Source: Qipengyuania proteolytica
GTDB taxonomy: Bacteria > Pseudomonadota > Alphaproteobacteria > Sphingomonadales > Sphingomonadaceae
DNA: 64,000 bases
Assembly (NCBI RefSeq): GCF_019711565.1
Contig: NZ_JAIGNN010000001.1
Location: forward strand, 558,001 to 622,000
Reading direction: 5' to 3'
The position numbers and the translations under genes were made by a program. Below the pieces are notes generated by a model. The model saw only the letters and a list, made by a program, of their open reading frames with translations, searched no databases and was not told where the DNA came from. Shown one piece after another: positions 40,763 through 49,664 of the stretch (positions are counted from its first letter, which is position 1; each line of letters starts with the position of its first letter).

Positions 40763-41533
40763 ATGAATCGCAAGGAATACGAAGCCGTGCTCGATCCGAT
40801 GGAGGAAGAACTCGTCGGCATGGCGCGCTGGGCGCGCAGCACCGGCCAGCGGATCGTGGTGATCTTCGAAGGGCGCGATACGGCCGGCAAGGGCGGCGCC
40901 ATCCAGGCGGTGCGGGAGCGGCTCAATCCCCGCCAGTGCCGCACGGTTGCGCTGTCGAAGCCGACCGAGGCTGAACAGACCCAGTGGTACTTCCAGCGCT
41001 ATGTCGCGCACCTGCCGAGCGCGGGCGAGATCGTCCTGTTCGACCGCAGCTGGTACAACCGCGCGGGCGTCGAGCGGGTGATGGGTTATGCCAGCGAGGC
41101 GCAGGTCGAGGCTTTCCTGGAACAGGCGCCGACCTTCGAGAAGATGCTGGTCGAGGACGGCATCCTGCTGTTCAAATACTGGCTCGCGGCAGACCAGGCG
41201 CAGCAGGAAGAGCGGTTGCGCGAGCGGCTGGAGGACCCCCTCAAACGGTGGAAGCTGTCGCCCGTGGATCTCGCCGCGCGCGACAAATACGATGCCTATA
41301 CCCAAGCGCGCGAGGCGATGCTTAAGGCGACGCATACCGAGTGGGCACCGTGGACGCTGGTCGATTTCAACGACCAGAAGCGCGGGCGGCTGACGCTGGT
41401 GCGCGACCTGTTGGACCGCCTGCCCGACCTGCAAGTCGAGCCCGTGCCGATCGACTTCCCCGAGTTGGGGCGCGAACCGCAAGCCGAGCGGTATTCGGTG
41501 CTGAAGCCGATCGCGCCGTTCCCGATTCCCTAG
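40763..41533 (+). CDS. ppk2: Polyphosphate kinase 2
   Basis: PPK2 moves phosphate between polyphosphate and nucleotides, usually making ATP or GTP from NDP. The 256-residue single-domain protein has Walker A FEGRDTAGKGGA, the VALSKPTEAEQTQWYFQRYV segment and Walker B with FDRSWYNRAGVERVMG. The second ATG (40763) has GGGAG nine bases upstream; the first ATG at 40754 overlaps that Shine-Dalgarno too closely, so I prefer the later start. Its stop shares CTAG with the convergent hydratase gene. Confidence 0.92.
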   Translation: MNRKEYEAVLDPMEEELVGMARWARSTGQRIVVIFEGRDTAGKGGAIQAVRERLNPRQCRTVALSKPTEAEQTQWYFQRYVAHLPSAGEIVLFDRSWYNRAGVERVMGYASEAQVEAFLEQAPTFEKMLVEDGILLFKYWLAADQAQQEERLRERLEDPLKRWKLSPVDLAARDKYDAYTQAREAMLKATHTEWAPWTLVDFNDQKRGRLTLVRDLLDRLPDLQVEPVPIDFPELGREPQAERYSVLKPIAPFPIP

Positions 41534-42384
41534 GCGAGCGAGGCGCGCGCCTTCAGGCACTCGCGCCCGTCGGACGCGATAGCCGCCATCTCGATTCCGG
41601 CACTTTCCTGCCGCATGACGAGGTGGAGCGGCTCGTCCGCGATCGCCGGGCTCATCGCGCGGAAGCCGAACCCGGCCAGGCGGTTCTCGCCGAACTCGGC
41701 GGCAGCCAGCTGGAGCAGCAGGCTCGCCATCAGGGGCCCATGGACCACCAACCCGCGATAGCGTTCCACCTCCTGCGCATAGGGCGCATCGTAGTGGATG
41801 CGGTGCGTGTTGAAGGTCAGCGCCGAATAGCGGAACAGCAGGCGAGGGTCGGGGGTGATCTCCCTGTGCGCGTCCCAGCCCGACGAATCGAAGCGCCCTT
41901 CGCCCGGCGGCGGGGGCTGGAGCGGGGCATCGGCAGTGGCCGCCTCGCGATAGACCAGCGTCTGGCGTTCGTTCACGGCCAGCGCGCCATTCGCGCGGGT
42001 TTCGTGCTCGATTTCGACGAACACGAGCGTGCCGCTGCGCCCGCTCTTTTCCTCGATCGCCGCGATGCGCGAGGTCCGCTCGATCGCGTCGCCGATGGCC
42101 AATGGCTGGTGGAAGCGCATGTTGCTCGAGGCCCACATGCGGCGCGGCAAGGGAACCGGCGGCAGGAACCCGTCGGGGTTGTCGTCGCGCAGCGGATGGC
42201 CGTCCTCGCCGAGTGCTGCGGTGGGTGCCTCGGGTGTGCAGAGGCACAAATGGATACCCTGCGGCATGCGACCGCTGTCCGGGACATCGCGGTCAAGCGT
42301 CGCTGCCCAGCGCGCGGCAAGGGCGGAGTCGAGCGTGTCGCGGGCGACCTGTTCGCGCCCGAGCCAGTCGTTCCAGGTGCCCAT
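41530..42384 (-). CDS. MaoC/HTD2-type acyl-CoA hydratase, double hot-dog
   Basis: The 284-residue protein has two hot-dog repeats of the N-terminal-dehydratase and mesaconyl-CoA-hydratase type. The N-terminal half contains MWASSNMRFHQPLAIGDAIER and the C-terminal half LTFNTHRIHYDAPYAQ followed by LVVHGPLMASLLLQ. These are the signatures of C4-CoA or beta-hydroxyacyl-CoA hydratases. It is the last gene of an acyl-CoA cluster; its ATG overlaps the thiolase stop by one base (TGATG). The exact substrate is not determined. Confidence 0.8.
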   Translation of the reverse strand: MGTWNDWLGREQVARDTLDSALAARWAATLDRDVPDSGRMPQGIHLCLCTPEAPTAALGEDGHPLRDDNPDGFLPPVPLPRRMWASSNMRFHQPLAIGDAIERTSRIAAIEEKSGRSGTLVFVEIEHETRANGALAVNERQTLVYREAATADAPLQPPPPGEGRFDSSGWDAHREITPDPRLLFRYSALTFNTHRIHYDAPYAQEVERYRGLVVHGPLMASLLLQLAAAEFGENRLAGFGFRAMSPAIADEPLHLVMRQESAGIEMAAIASDGRECLKARASLA

Positions 42385-43616
42385 CAGGCGGCGCGTTCGA
42401 ACACGGCGGCCATACCCTGCCCGCCCCCGATGCACATGGTCTCTAGGCCATAGCGCGAACCCCGCCGCTGCATCTCGTGCGCCATGTCGGCGAGAATGCG
42501 GATTCCGGTCGCGCCGATCGGGTGGCCGAGCGAGATGCCCGAGCCGTTGACGTTGACGATCTCGCGGCGGCTATCGTCATCGGCAAAGCCCCAGCCCTTG
42601 AGCACCGCGAGCGCCTGCGGGGCGAAGGCCTCGTTCAATTCGATGAGGTCAATGTCGTCCCAACCCAGCCCATTGCGCGCGAACAGCCGCTCGACCGCCG
42701 GGACCGGGCCGATGCCCATGCGGCTGGGATCGCAGCCCGCCGCGCTCCACGAATGGAACCACAGGATCGGTTCGAGCCCGAGTTCGGCAACCTTGTCCTC
42801 CGCCACGACGAGGCAGGCCGCCGCGGCGTCGTTCTGCTGGCTGGCGTTGCCTGCCGTCACGATGGCATCGGGGTCGCGCTTGAGGTCGATGGCGCGCAAG
42901 GTGCCCAGCGTCTCCAAGCTCGCATCGGGGCGGAAGCCTTCGTCCTTGGCGAAGACGAGCGGATCGCCCTTGCGCTGCGGGATTTCGACCGGAACAAGTT
43001 GCTCGTCGAATTTGCCCTCCTCCCACGCGCGCGTCGCATTCCGGTGGCTGCGCACGGCAAAGGCATCGGCTTCCTCGCGGGTGATGCCATAATCCTTGGC
43101 GAGATTCTCCGCCGTCTCGATCATGCCGGTGATGACGCCGTAGCGTTCGATCGGCTGGCTCATCAGGCGGCCACGCGTGAGGCGGTCCCATAGCTGCATG
43201 TCGCCCATCCGCACGCCATTGCGCACCGCAGTCGTGTAATGCTCGACGTTCGACATGCTCTCTACGCCGCCCGCGAGCACGCAGTCCGCAACGCCGGTCT
43301 GGACCATCATCGCCGCCGTCGCGACAGCCTGCAGGCCCGAACCGCAGCGCCGATCGAGCTGGAAGCCGGGCACCTCCTCCGGGTAGCCCGCTGCGAGCCA
43401 GCTCCAGTGGCCGATCGCGGGTGCCTCGCCGCTGCCGTAACCTTGCGAAAACACGACGTCGTCGACGCGGGTCGGATCGATGCCGCTGCGCTCGACCAGC
43501 GCCTTGATGATGATGGCGCCAAGCTGCCCGGCCTCGAGCGGGGCGAGGCTGCCGAGAAAGCGTCCGACGGGGGTTCTCAAGGGCTTGCAGATGGCAACGC
43601 GGCGGTTTGATGTCAT
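42384..43616 (-). CDS. Acetyl-CoA C-acyltransferase (thiolase)
   Basis: The 410-residue protein is a thiolase with the nucleophile Cys in DRRCGSGLQ, His in GHPIGATG and Cys in CIGGGQG. It probably performs the thiolytic last step of a degradation pathway in this cluster. Differences from the thiolase at 30.7 kb (for example SQGYGSGEAPAIGHWSWLAA) show that it is a separate paralogue. Its ATG overlaps the stop of the CoA-transferase by four bases and its stop overlaps the next hydratase. Confidence 0.92.
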   Translation of the reverse strand: MTSNRRVAICKPLRTPVGRFLGSLAPLEAGQLGAIIIKALVERSGIDPTRVDDVVFSQGYGSGEAPAIGHWSWLAAGYPEEVPGFQLDRRCGSGLQAVATAAMMVQTGVADCVLAGGVESMSNVEHYTTAVRNGVRMGDMQLWDRLTRGRLMSQPIERYGVITGMIETAENLAKDYGITREEADAFAVRSHRNATRAWEEGKFDEQLVPVEIPQRKGDPLVFAKDEGFRPDASLETLGTLRAIDLKRDPDAIVTAGNASQQNDAAAACLVVAEDKVAELGLEPILWFHSWSAAGCDPSRMGIGPVPAVERLFARNGLGWDDIDLIELNEAFAPQALAVLKGWGFADDDSRREIVNVNGSGISLGHPIGATGIRILADMAHEMQRRGSRYGLETMCIGGGQGMAAVFERAA

Positions 43617-44869
43617 GGCATGATCCTGGTCTTGGAATAGTCGTGGCCCTCGTCGCTCGGGGCGGCGATGCCGCGCTCCACGAGCTTGCCGATGGCTCCG
43701 GATGAAAGGCCCAGCGTGTCGGCGAGAACTTCCTCGGTGTGTTCGCCGAGATAGGGCGCGCGCCTGGGTTCGCCGCGCGGCTTGTCGGGCATGTTGGCGA
43801 AGCTGCGCGCCACCGGGTAGTCGAAGCCGCTGGGGTTGTCGGGCGTGCGCCCGAACAGCGGGTTGGTGTCGACCAGCACCGGATCCTTCGAGGCCTCGTA
43901 AGGCGTGCGATACCGTTCATACGTCGTGCCCGCGGCGGCCATGCGTTTCTCGAGCTCGGCATAGTCGTGCCGGCTCGCTACGGCCTGGAACAGGGCCAGC
44001 AACCGGTCGCGATGCTGGAAGCGCGGCGTGTCGCCTTCGGCGAAGCGCACGCCGAGCTCGGCTTCCAGCGCGGCGATCTCGTCCGCCAGCCCGAAGGCCT
44101 CGACGATGCCGTCCCACTGCTTGGCGGTGAGCGCGGCGACCATGAAGCGCACCCCGTCCCGTGTGATCATGTCGCTGCCGAACGCGCCCCAGATCGCATT
44201 GCCGAGTCGCTCGCGGTCGCCGCCGCGGAACAGCATCTCGGCCATGGTGCCCGAATTCGCCAGCGTCCCGATCGCCACGTCGCCCAGCGGGACGCGGATT
44301 TCCGCGCCTTCGCCAGTGGCGTCACGGTGCCGCAGCGCCGCAAGCAGGGTGAAGGCGCAATAGGCTCCGGTCAGGAAGTCCCAGGCGGGCATGAGCTGGT
44401 TGACCGGCGGCGCAGTCGCAGGGTCCCAGTCGGCCGGCCCGGTCATCAGCGGATAGCCGGCGGCGGCATTGACGGTGAAATCCATCGCCTGCCTGCCGTC
44501 GTGCCAGCCCATGATGCGGACCGAGACCATGTCCTCGCGCCCCTTCGCCATCGCGGCGTGGCTGAGGAAGCTCTTTTCGGGCAGGTTGGTGACGCATTGG
44601 CCGATCTTGCTGGCGAGTTCGACGCATAGTTCGCGCCCTTCGCCGCTGCGCAGGTCCAGCGCGACGGACTTCTTGGTACGGTTGAGGTTTTCCCACGCCA
44701 GCGAACGGCCGTTGTCCGCCAGCATGAAACGGTCGTAATCGAGCCCGCCTTCCTTGTGGTCGACGCGGATCACCTCCGCACCGAACTGCCCGCAATAGAG
44801 GCCGACGGTGGGCGAGGCCACGAAGCTCGAGACCTCGAGGATGCTCAGACCCTTGAGAAAGTCGTACAT
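43613..44869 (-). CDS. CaiB/BaiF (class III) CoA-transferase
   Basis: The 418-residue protein matches the CoA-transferase III family: MYDFLKGLSILEVSSFVASP at the N-terminus, FGAEVIRVDHKEGG, and LNRTKKSVALDLRSGEGREL. It would move CoA between acyl groups to activate or exchange the substrate of the cluster. ATG 44869 gives the family's usual beginning; the longer frame upstream has no conserved sequence. A palindromic repeat element ends 45 bases before the start codon. It overlaps the thiolase gene by four bases. Confidence 0.88.
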   Translation of the reverse strand: MYDFLKGLSILEVSSFVASPTVGLYCGQFGAEVIRVDHKEGGLDYDRFMLADNGRSLAWENLNRTKKSVALDLRSGEGRELCVELASKIGQCVTNLPEKSFLSHAAMAKGREDMVSVRIMGWHDGRQAMDFTVNAAAGYPLMTGPADWDPATAPPVNQLMPAWDFLTGAYCAFTLLAALRHRDATGEGAEIRVPLGDVAIGTLANSGTMAEMLFRGGDRERLGNAIWGAFGSDMITRDGVRFMVAALTAKQWDGIVEAFGLADEIAALEAELGVRFAEGDTPRFQHRDRLLALFQAVASRHDYAELEKRMAAAGTTYERYRTPYEASKDPVLVDTNPLFGRTPDNPSGFDYPVARSFANMPDKPRGEPRRAPYLGEHTEEVLADTLGLSSGAIGKLVERGIAAPSDEGHDYSKTRIMP

Positions 44870-44914
44870 CAGCGAGTCCCTGTTGCGTGCGGGTCCGACA
44901 TCCGTCCGACCCTT

Positions 44915-44997
44915 GCTGCGCCATCCCACGCCCCCTCCATGCCACCCATAGAATACCGTGCCGTGGGTGGCCGGGAGGGGGCGTGGGATGGCACAGC
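44915..44997. repeat. 83-bp palindromic element, copy 1
   Basis: The left arm (44915-44948) and right arm (44964-44997) are inverted complements, 34 bases each, with a few mismatches. An 18-bp perfect section (44921-44938 with 44974-44991) and a 7-bp inner section (CCACCCA/TGGGTGG) are included. The centre, 15 bases (44949-44963), reads TAGAATACCGTGCCG. A second copy at 54291-54373 has the same arms and the reverse complement of this centre. It lies between the acyl-CoA dehydrogenase and CoA-transferase genes. Confidence 0.9.
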
Positions 44998-45017
44998 CGA
45001 GCCGTCAGGCGAGCAGA

Positions 45018-46214
45018 TCAAAGACCGCTCGCGAAATCGCGCAGCATGTGCTTGGCGATCTGCAGCTGGAGGATCTGCGTCGTGCCTTCGTAGATGCGGT
45101 AGATGCGTGCATCGCGGAAGAAGCGTTCGGCGTCATATTCGGCGAGATAGCCCGCCCCGCCGTAGATCTGCACCACGCGGTCGACCACGCGGCCGCACAT
45201 TTCGGATGCGAAGACCTTGAAGGCGGCAGCGTGCTTGACCGTGTTCTCGCCGCGATCGACGCGGGCGGTGACGTCGGCCATCATGGCTTCGGCGGCGTAG
45301 ATCTCGGTCCAGCTTTCGCTCAGCATCTGCTGGATCAGCTGGAAGTTCGCGATCGGCTCGCCGAAGGCCTTGCGTTCGTTGGCATAGCGTAGCGCGGAAT
45401 CGAGTGCGCGTCGCGCGTAGCCGGTCGAAGCGGCTCCCACCGAGATGCGGCCGTTGTCGAGGCTCATCATCGCGAAGCGGAAGCCCTGGCCGGTTTCCCC
45501 ACCCAGCAGTGCGTCGCCCGGGACATGGACGTCATCGAGCATGACATCGGAGATATGGCTGCCCGACTGGCCCATCTTCTTGTCGGGGCTGGAGGTCGAT
45601 ACGCCCGGCGTGTCCATCGGCACGATGAAGGCGGAGACATGCGCGTTCTTGGGCAGCGCATCCTTCTCTGTGCGCGCCATGATCAGGCCGACATCGGCAT
45701 GCGGCGCGTTGGTGATGTAACGCTTGGTTCCGTTAAGGATCCAGCCGTTGCCGTCCGGGTCCGGACGCGCGATGGTTGCCATCGCTGCGCTGTCGCTGCC
45801 CGAGCCCGGTTCGGTTAGGCCGAAGCAGGCGATCGCGCCGGCGGCGATCTTCGGCCACCATTCGGCCTTCTGCGCTTCGGTGCCGCCATTCTTGATCGCC
45901 GAATTGAACATGCCGACATTGATCGAGAAGATCGAACGGAAGGCGGGCGCGGCATAGGCCATCGCGTGCACCACCTTGGCATATTGCGTGCAATTGAGGC
46001 CCGCGCCGCCGAACTCTTCGGGCACGGTCAGGCCGAACAGGCCCATGTCCTTCATTTCGGCGACGATGTCGGCCGGGATCGCGTCGTTCTCGATCACGTC
46101 CCTTTCCGCCGGGATTAGGCGTTCGCGGACGTAGCGGTTCAGCTGGTCGAGAAACTGGTCGAAGATATCCGCGTCCATGCCGGGGTTGGGGCCGGGGTCG
46201 GGTTCATTGCTCAT
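45018..46214 (-). CDS. Acyl-CoA dehydrogenase
   Basis: The 398-residue flavoprotein has the family signatures: LTEPGSGSDSAAMATIA (FAD/substrate), GTKRYITNAPHAD, and the C-terminal FRDARIYRIYEGTTQI, where the catalytic Glu of short-chain type enzymes is expected. It introduces the alpha-beta double bond in an acyl-CoA. The start is ATG 46214, with GAGGA upstream and an 11-base overlap with the preceding lipoprotein gene. It is followed by a palindromic element and then the CoA-transferase. Substrate length is undetermined. Confidence 0.92.
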   Translation of the reverse strand: MSNEPDPGPNPGMDADIFDQFLDQLNRYVRERLIPAERDVIENDAIPADIVAEMKDMGLFGLTVPEEFGGAGLNCTQYAKVVHAMAYAAPAFRSIFSINVGMFNSAIKNGGTEAQKAEWWPKIAAGAIACFGLTEPGSGSDSAAMATIARPDPDGNGWILNGTKRYITNAPHADVGLIMARTEKDALPKNAHVSAFIVPMDTPGVSTSSPDKKMGQSGSHISDVMLDDVHVPGDALLGGETGQGFRFAMMSLDNGRISVGAASTGYARRALDSALRYANERKAFGEPIANFQLIQQMLSESWTEIYAAEAMMADVTARVDRGENTVKHAAAFKVFASEMCGRVVDRVVQIYGGAGYLAEYDAERFFRDARIYRIYEGTTQILQLQIAKHMLRDFASGL

Positions 46215-46422
46215 CTTCGTTGTCCTCTTCGGCTGCGGTGCCGGTTTCATCCTGCGGAGCGAGCGCCTCGGGAGGCAGGCGGCGCTGTTCGATCATCTCG
46301 GCCGCATCGTCCAGCGCTTGCTGCTCGGTCGCGGAAATGGGATCGACCGCTTCCGGCTGATCGCCGGAACAGGCCGCGAGCAGCCCGAGTGCGGGCAGGG
46401 CGAGAGCCAGACGGATGGTCAT
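46204..46422 (-). CDS. Small acidic lipoprotein
   Basis: This is a 72-residue precursor with a lipoprotein signal ending LLAACSG (lipobox Cys about residue 18; Ser follows, which suggests outer-membrane delivery). The mature chain is acidic with a Glu/Ala-rich tail (TGTAAEEDNEDEQ). Its 3' end overlaps the acyl-CoA dehydrogenase start by 11 bases. ATG 46422 (MTIRLALALPALG) is the likely start; a TTG nine bases upstream is less likely. Function is unknown. Confidence 0.6.
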   Translation of the reverse strand: MTIRLALALPALGLLAACSGDQPEAVDPISATEQQALDDAAEMIEQRRLPPEALAPQDETGTAAEEDNEDEQ

Positions 46423-46429
46423 GTCATGC

Positions 46430-46456
46430 AAAAAGGGCGGGCATTGCGCCCGCCCT
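46430..46456 (-). terminator. Rho-independent terminator after the 97-residue lipoprotein gene
   Basis: On the minus strand, AGGGCGGGC pairs with GCCCGCCCT around a 5-base loop (46434-46456), followed by TTTT. It lies just past the stop of the gene at 46465. Confidence 0.85.
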
Positions 46457-46464
46457 CATGGATC

Positions 46465-46758
46465 TCAGTTTTCGAGATCATCGGCCATGGCATCCATGGC
46501 GGCTTCGGCGGTCGCGGCGGCATTGTCGCCCGCTTCCTGAATGCTGGCGGCCTCGGTCGCCTCCGTGTCCTCGCCCGCTTCGACATCGGCTTCGGTTGCG
46601 GAAGCATCCTCGACCGGCTCGGCATCGACATCGACCAGCGCTTCGTCTGCGGCGACTTCGACGGTGTCGGCTTCGGCTTCGGTCGATGCGTCGTCGGCGC
46701 TGCCACAGGCGGCGAGGGCCATGCTGGCGGCGGCGGCAAGGGCGATACGGAACTTCAT
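46465..46758 (-). CDS. Small acidic Ala-rich lipoprotein
   Basis: The 97-residue precursor has a lipoprotein signal ending LAACGS (lipobox Cys about residue 19). The mature part consists almost only of Ala, Asp, Glu, Val and Thr, with the VEDASATEADVEAGEDTEAT type of composition, so it is likely extended or disordered. It resembles in style, though not closely in sequence, the lipoprotein at 39.4 kb. ATG 46758 follows AGGAGA. It is divergent from recQ. Function is unknown. Confidence 0.65.
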   Translation of the reverse strand: MKFRIALAAAASMALAACGSADDASTEAEADTVEVAADEALVDVDAEPVEDASATEADVEAGEDTEATEAASIQEAGDNAAATAEAAMDAMADDLEN

Positions 46759-46880
46759 GTCGGGCTCTCCTGACGAAATGACTGTGTGCGCCGCTCTAAA
46801 GCGCGACTTACGCGTGCGGGGCAAGGGGAAAATCGCCCGCCAGCGGTTGCGCCGCGGCAGCGCGACGGCGATCAGGGGCC

Positions 46881-48668
46881 ATGGTCGCGACCCTGTCCCC
46901 TCCGCTCGAGTCCGCCCGCGAGCAGCTCAAGGCCGTATTCGGCTTCGACGAATTCCGCGGCCGGCAGGCAGAAGTGGTGGAGCGGGTGCTCGACGGTCGC
47001 TCGACCCTCGCCGTCATGCCTACGGGGGCGGGCAAGTCGCTGACCTACCAACTGCCGGCGACCATGCTGCACGGCACCTGCGTGGTCATCAGCCCGCTGA
47101 TCGCGCTGATGCACGACCAGCTGCGCTCGGCGCGGGCCAACGGCATCCGGGCGGCGACGCTGACGAGCGCCGATGCCGACCGGCGCGAGACGCAGGCCGC
47201 TTTCCGTGCGGGCGAACTTGACTTGCTCTATGTCGCGCCCGAGCGGGCGAGCCAGCCGGCTTTCCTGGATTTCCTGACCGCAGCCCCGCTGGCGCTGTTC
47301 GCGGTGGACGAGGCGCATTGCGTCTCCGAATGGGGCCACGACTTCCGGCCCGATTACCGCCTGCTGCGCGGGTTGATGGACGCCTTCCCCGATGTCCCCC
47401 GCCTTGCGCTGACCGCGACGGCAGACCAGCAGACCCGCGCCGATGTGATGGCACAGCTGGGTATCCCGGGGGACGGGCTGGTGCTGGCCGGCTTCGACCG
47501 GCCGAATATCCGCTACGCCATCCGCCATCGCGACAATCCGGTACGCCAGCTGGCGGTGCTGATGGCGGAGCAGCCGGGACCCGGCATCGTCTATGCGCCG
47601 ACCCGCCGCAAGGTCGAGGATCTGGCGGAAAAGCTCGCGGCGGCGACCGGGCGGCCGGTGCTGCCCTATCATGCCGGTCTCGATCCGGAAGTGCGCGCGG
47701 CCAACCAGTCGGCCTTCGTCGCGAGCGAGGATATGGTGATCGTCGCGACGGTCGCCTTCGGCATGGGGATCGACAAGCCCGACGTCCGCTTTGTCGCCCA
47801 TGTCGGCGTGCCCAAGTCGATCGAGGGCTATTACCAGGAGACCGGCCGCGCGGGACGCGACGGCGATCCGGCGCGCGCGACGATGTTCTGGGGCGCGGGC
47901 GATTTCGCCACCGCGCGCCAGCGGCTGGCCGAGGTGGACGAGGCGCGGCGCGGGGCGGAGATCGCGCGGCTGAATGCACTCGCCGGGCTGGTCGAGACGG
48001 CGGAGTGCCGCCGCGCCGTGTTGCTGCGGCATTTCGGCGAGGACCCGCCCGCCGAATGCGGCAATTGCGACAATTGTCTCGAAAAGCCGGGCGTCACCGA
48101 CGTGACCGAGCTTGCGCGCAAGCTGCTGTCCGCCGTTTACCGCACCGGCCAGAGCTTCGGCATGGGGCATTTGCAGAAAGTCCTGACCGGCAGCGGGGAC
48201 GAGCGCGTGCGCCAGCGCGGGCACGACCGCCTGAGCGTGTTCGGCATCGTCGAGGGCGAGGATGCGCGCCTGCTCCAGCCGTTGGCGAGAGCCTTGCAGG
48301 CGCGCGGCGACCTCGTCGCGACCGAGCATGGCGGGCTGGCGCTGGGCGGATCGGCGCGGGCGATCCTCAAGGGCGATGCGAAGGTGGAGATCGTCCTGCC
48401 GCCCAAGCGCGAGCGGCGTGGGCGCGGTGGCGGAGGTGCTTCCAACCCGGTCGGCGATCCCCTGTTCGATGCCTTGCGCGAATTGCGCCGCGAATTGGCG
48501 ATCGAGGGGCAGGTGCCGCCCTATGTCATTTTCCACGATGCGACCCTGCGCGAAATGGCCGCAGCGCGCCCTGCAACGCTTGCACAATTGGCTCAACTCC
48601 CCGGGGTCGGGGCAAAAAAGCTCGAAGCCTATGGAGAGCCGTTCCTGCGGGCGATCGCCCGCCATTGA
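46881..48668 (+). CDS. recQ: ATP-dependent DNA helicase RecQ
   Basis: RecQ unwinds DNA 3'-5' in recombination repair and restart. The 595-residue protein has Walker A PTGAGKS at residues 47-53, the DEAH box (AVDEAHCVSEWGHDFR), a helicase C-terminal domain (ETGRAGRDG), the RecQ zinc motif (AECRRAVLLRHFGED, then CGNCDNC) and a C-terminal HRDC domain (LPGVGAKKLEAYGEPFLR). Length and order fit full RecQ. ATG 46881 is preceded by AGGGG. It is followed by 59 bases that hold an AT-rich palindrome before the next operon. Confidence 0.96.
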   Translation: MVATLSPPLESAREQLKAVFGFDEFRGRQAEVVERVLDGRSTLAVMPTGAGKSLTYQLPATMLHGTCVVISPLIALMHDQLRSARANGIRAATLTSADADRRETQAAFRAGELDLLYVAPERASQPAFLDFLTAAPLALFAVDEAHCVSEWGHDFRPDYRLLRGLMDAFPDVPRLALTATADQQTRADVMAQLGIPGDGLVLAGFDRPNIRYAIRHRDNPVRQLAVLMAEQPGPGIVYAPTRRKVEDLAEKLAAATGRPVLPYHAGLDPEVRAANQSAFVASEDMVIVATVAFGMGIDKPDVRFVAHVGVPKSIEGYYQETGRAGRDGDPARATMFWGAGDFATARQRLAEVDEARRGAEIARLNALAGLVETAECRRAVLLRHFGEDPPAECGNCDNCLEKPGVTDVTELARKLLSAVYRTGQSFGMGHLQKVLTGSGDERVRQRGHDRLSVFGIVEGEDARLLQPLARALQARGDLVATEHGGLALGGSARAILKGDAKVEIVLPPKRERRGRGGGGASNPVGDPLFDALRELRRELAIEGQVPPYVIFHDATLREMAAARPATLAQLAQLPGVGAKKLEAYGEPFLRAIARH

Positions 48669-48682
48669 CGTCCCCCGCTCCG

Positions 48683-48712
48683 CGATATAAAGATGATATC
48701 ATAATTATATCG
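48683..48712 (+). promoter_or_regulatory. 30-bp AT-rich near-palindrome, probable operator of the SPFH-RHH operon
   Basis: The outer arms CGATATAA (48683-48690) and TTATATCG (48705-48712) are perfect complements, and the centre contains the palindrome ATGATATCAT. In all, 13 of 15 base pairs are symmetric. Three GATAT half-sites occur about 11-12 bases apart. It ends just before the Shine-Dalgarno GGAGGA of the SPFH gene and is strikingly AT-rich for this DNA. The third-cistron neighbour encodes an RHH protein, so autoregulation is likely but unproven. Confidence 0.65.
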
Positions 48713-48727
48713 GAGGAATGATTCGTC

Positions 48728-49639
48728 ATGACCATGGAACTGAAGGGGATGAAGACGAGCCGCGAAGTGCCGGCCTCGTCCTACAACGGCTACATCATGC
48801 TGATCGTGCTCGTCGCGCTGCTGGCGTTCGCGGCGATCGCCCTGCCCGGCATGGTGCCCGCCTCCGGTGCCGCCAAGGCGGCCAAGCTGATGTTCGTCGG
48901 CACGCTGGTCCTGACCATCATCGGCCTGTGCATCGTCGCGGCGGGCTTTTTCATGATCCAGCCTAACCAGGCGGCGGTGATCACGCTGTTCGGCGAATAC
49001 AAGGGCAGCGAGCGGACCGAGGGGCTGCGCTGGGTCTGGCCGTGGATGGGGCGCAGCAAGGTTTCCGCGCGCGCACACAACATCCATTCGGAGCGGGTGA
49101 AGATCAACGATCTGCGCGGCAACCCGATCGAGATCGCTTGCAACGTCGTGTGGCGCGTGCAGGATACCGCGCAAGCGAGTTTCGACGTGGACGACTACAA
49201 GGAGTTCGTCGAGATCCAGATCGAGGCAGGGCTGCGCACCGTTGGTTCGCGCCACCCTTATGACGACTTCGAGAACGAGGAAGTCACGCTGCGCGGGAGC
49301 GGCGATGTGGTCAATCGCGAGTTGCTCGAGGAGCTCAACGACCGCCTCAAGGTCGCGGGTATCGTGGTCGACGAGGCGGGTCTCACCCACCTTGCCTATG
49401 CGCCGGAGATCGCCAGCGCCATGCTCAAGCGCCAGCAGGCCGACGCGATCATCGCGGCGCGGGCCAAGATCGTGCTCGGCGCGGTCGGCATGGTCGAGGA
49501 CGCGCTGACCAAGCTGAGTGCCGACGGGATCGTCGACATGGACGACGAACGGCGCGCGGCCATGGTGTCGAACCTGATGGTGGTGCTGTGCGGCGAACGC
49601 GAAGCGCATCCCGTCGTCAACGCCGGTTCGCTGTACTGA
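48728..49639 (+). CDS. SPFH/Band 7 domain membrane protein
   Basis: The 303-residue protein has two transmembrane helices (about residues 22-43, [20 protein letters not shown], and 54-77) followed by an SPFH domain beginning near [19 protein letters not shown]. The [12 protein letters not shown] and [21 protein letters not shown] segments are typical. The C-terminal part has [19 protein letters not shown]. Such proteins form oligomeric membrane assemblies. Unlike the flotillin at the window start it has no long Gly-rich tail. It heads an operon with an RHH protein and a small membrane protein. Confidence 0.88.
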   Translation: MTMELKGMKTSREVPASSYNGYIMLIVLVALLAFAAIALPGMVPASGAAKAAKLMFVGTLVLTIIGLCIVAAGFFMIQPNQAAVITLFGEYKGSERTEGLRWVWPWMGRSKVSARAHNIHSERVKINDLRGNPIEIACNVVWRVQDTAQASFDVDDYKEFVEIQIEAGLRTVGSRHPYDDFENEEVTLRGSGDVVNRELLEELNDRLKVAGIVVDEAGLTHLAYAPEIASAMLKRQQADAIIAARAKIVLGAVGMVEDALTKLSADGIVDMDDERRAAMVSNLMVVLCGEREAHPVVNAGSLY

Positions 49640-49664
49640 TCTGGCGGCACGCGGAGCAGGTTCG

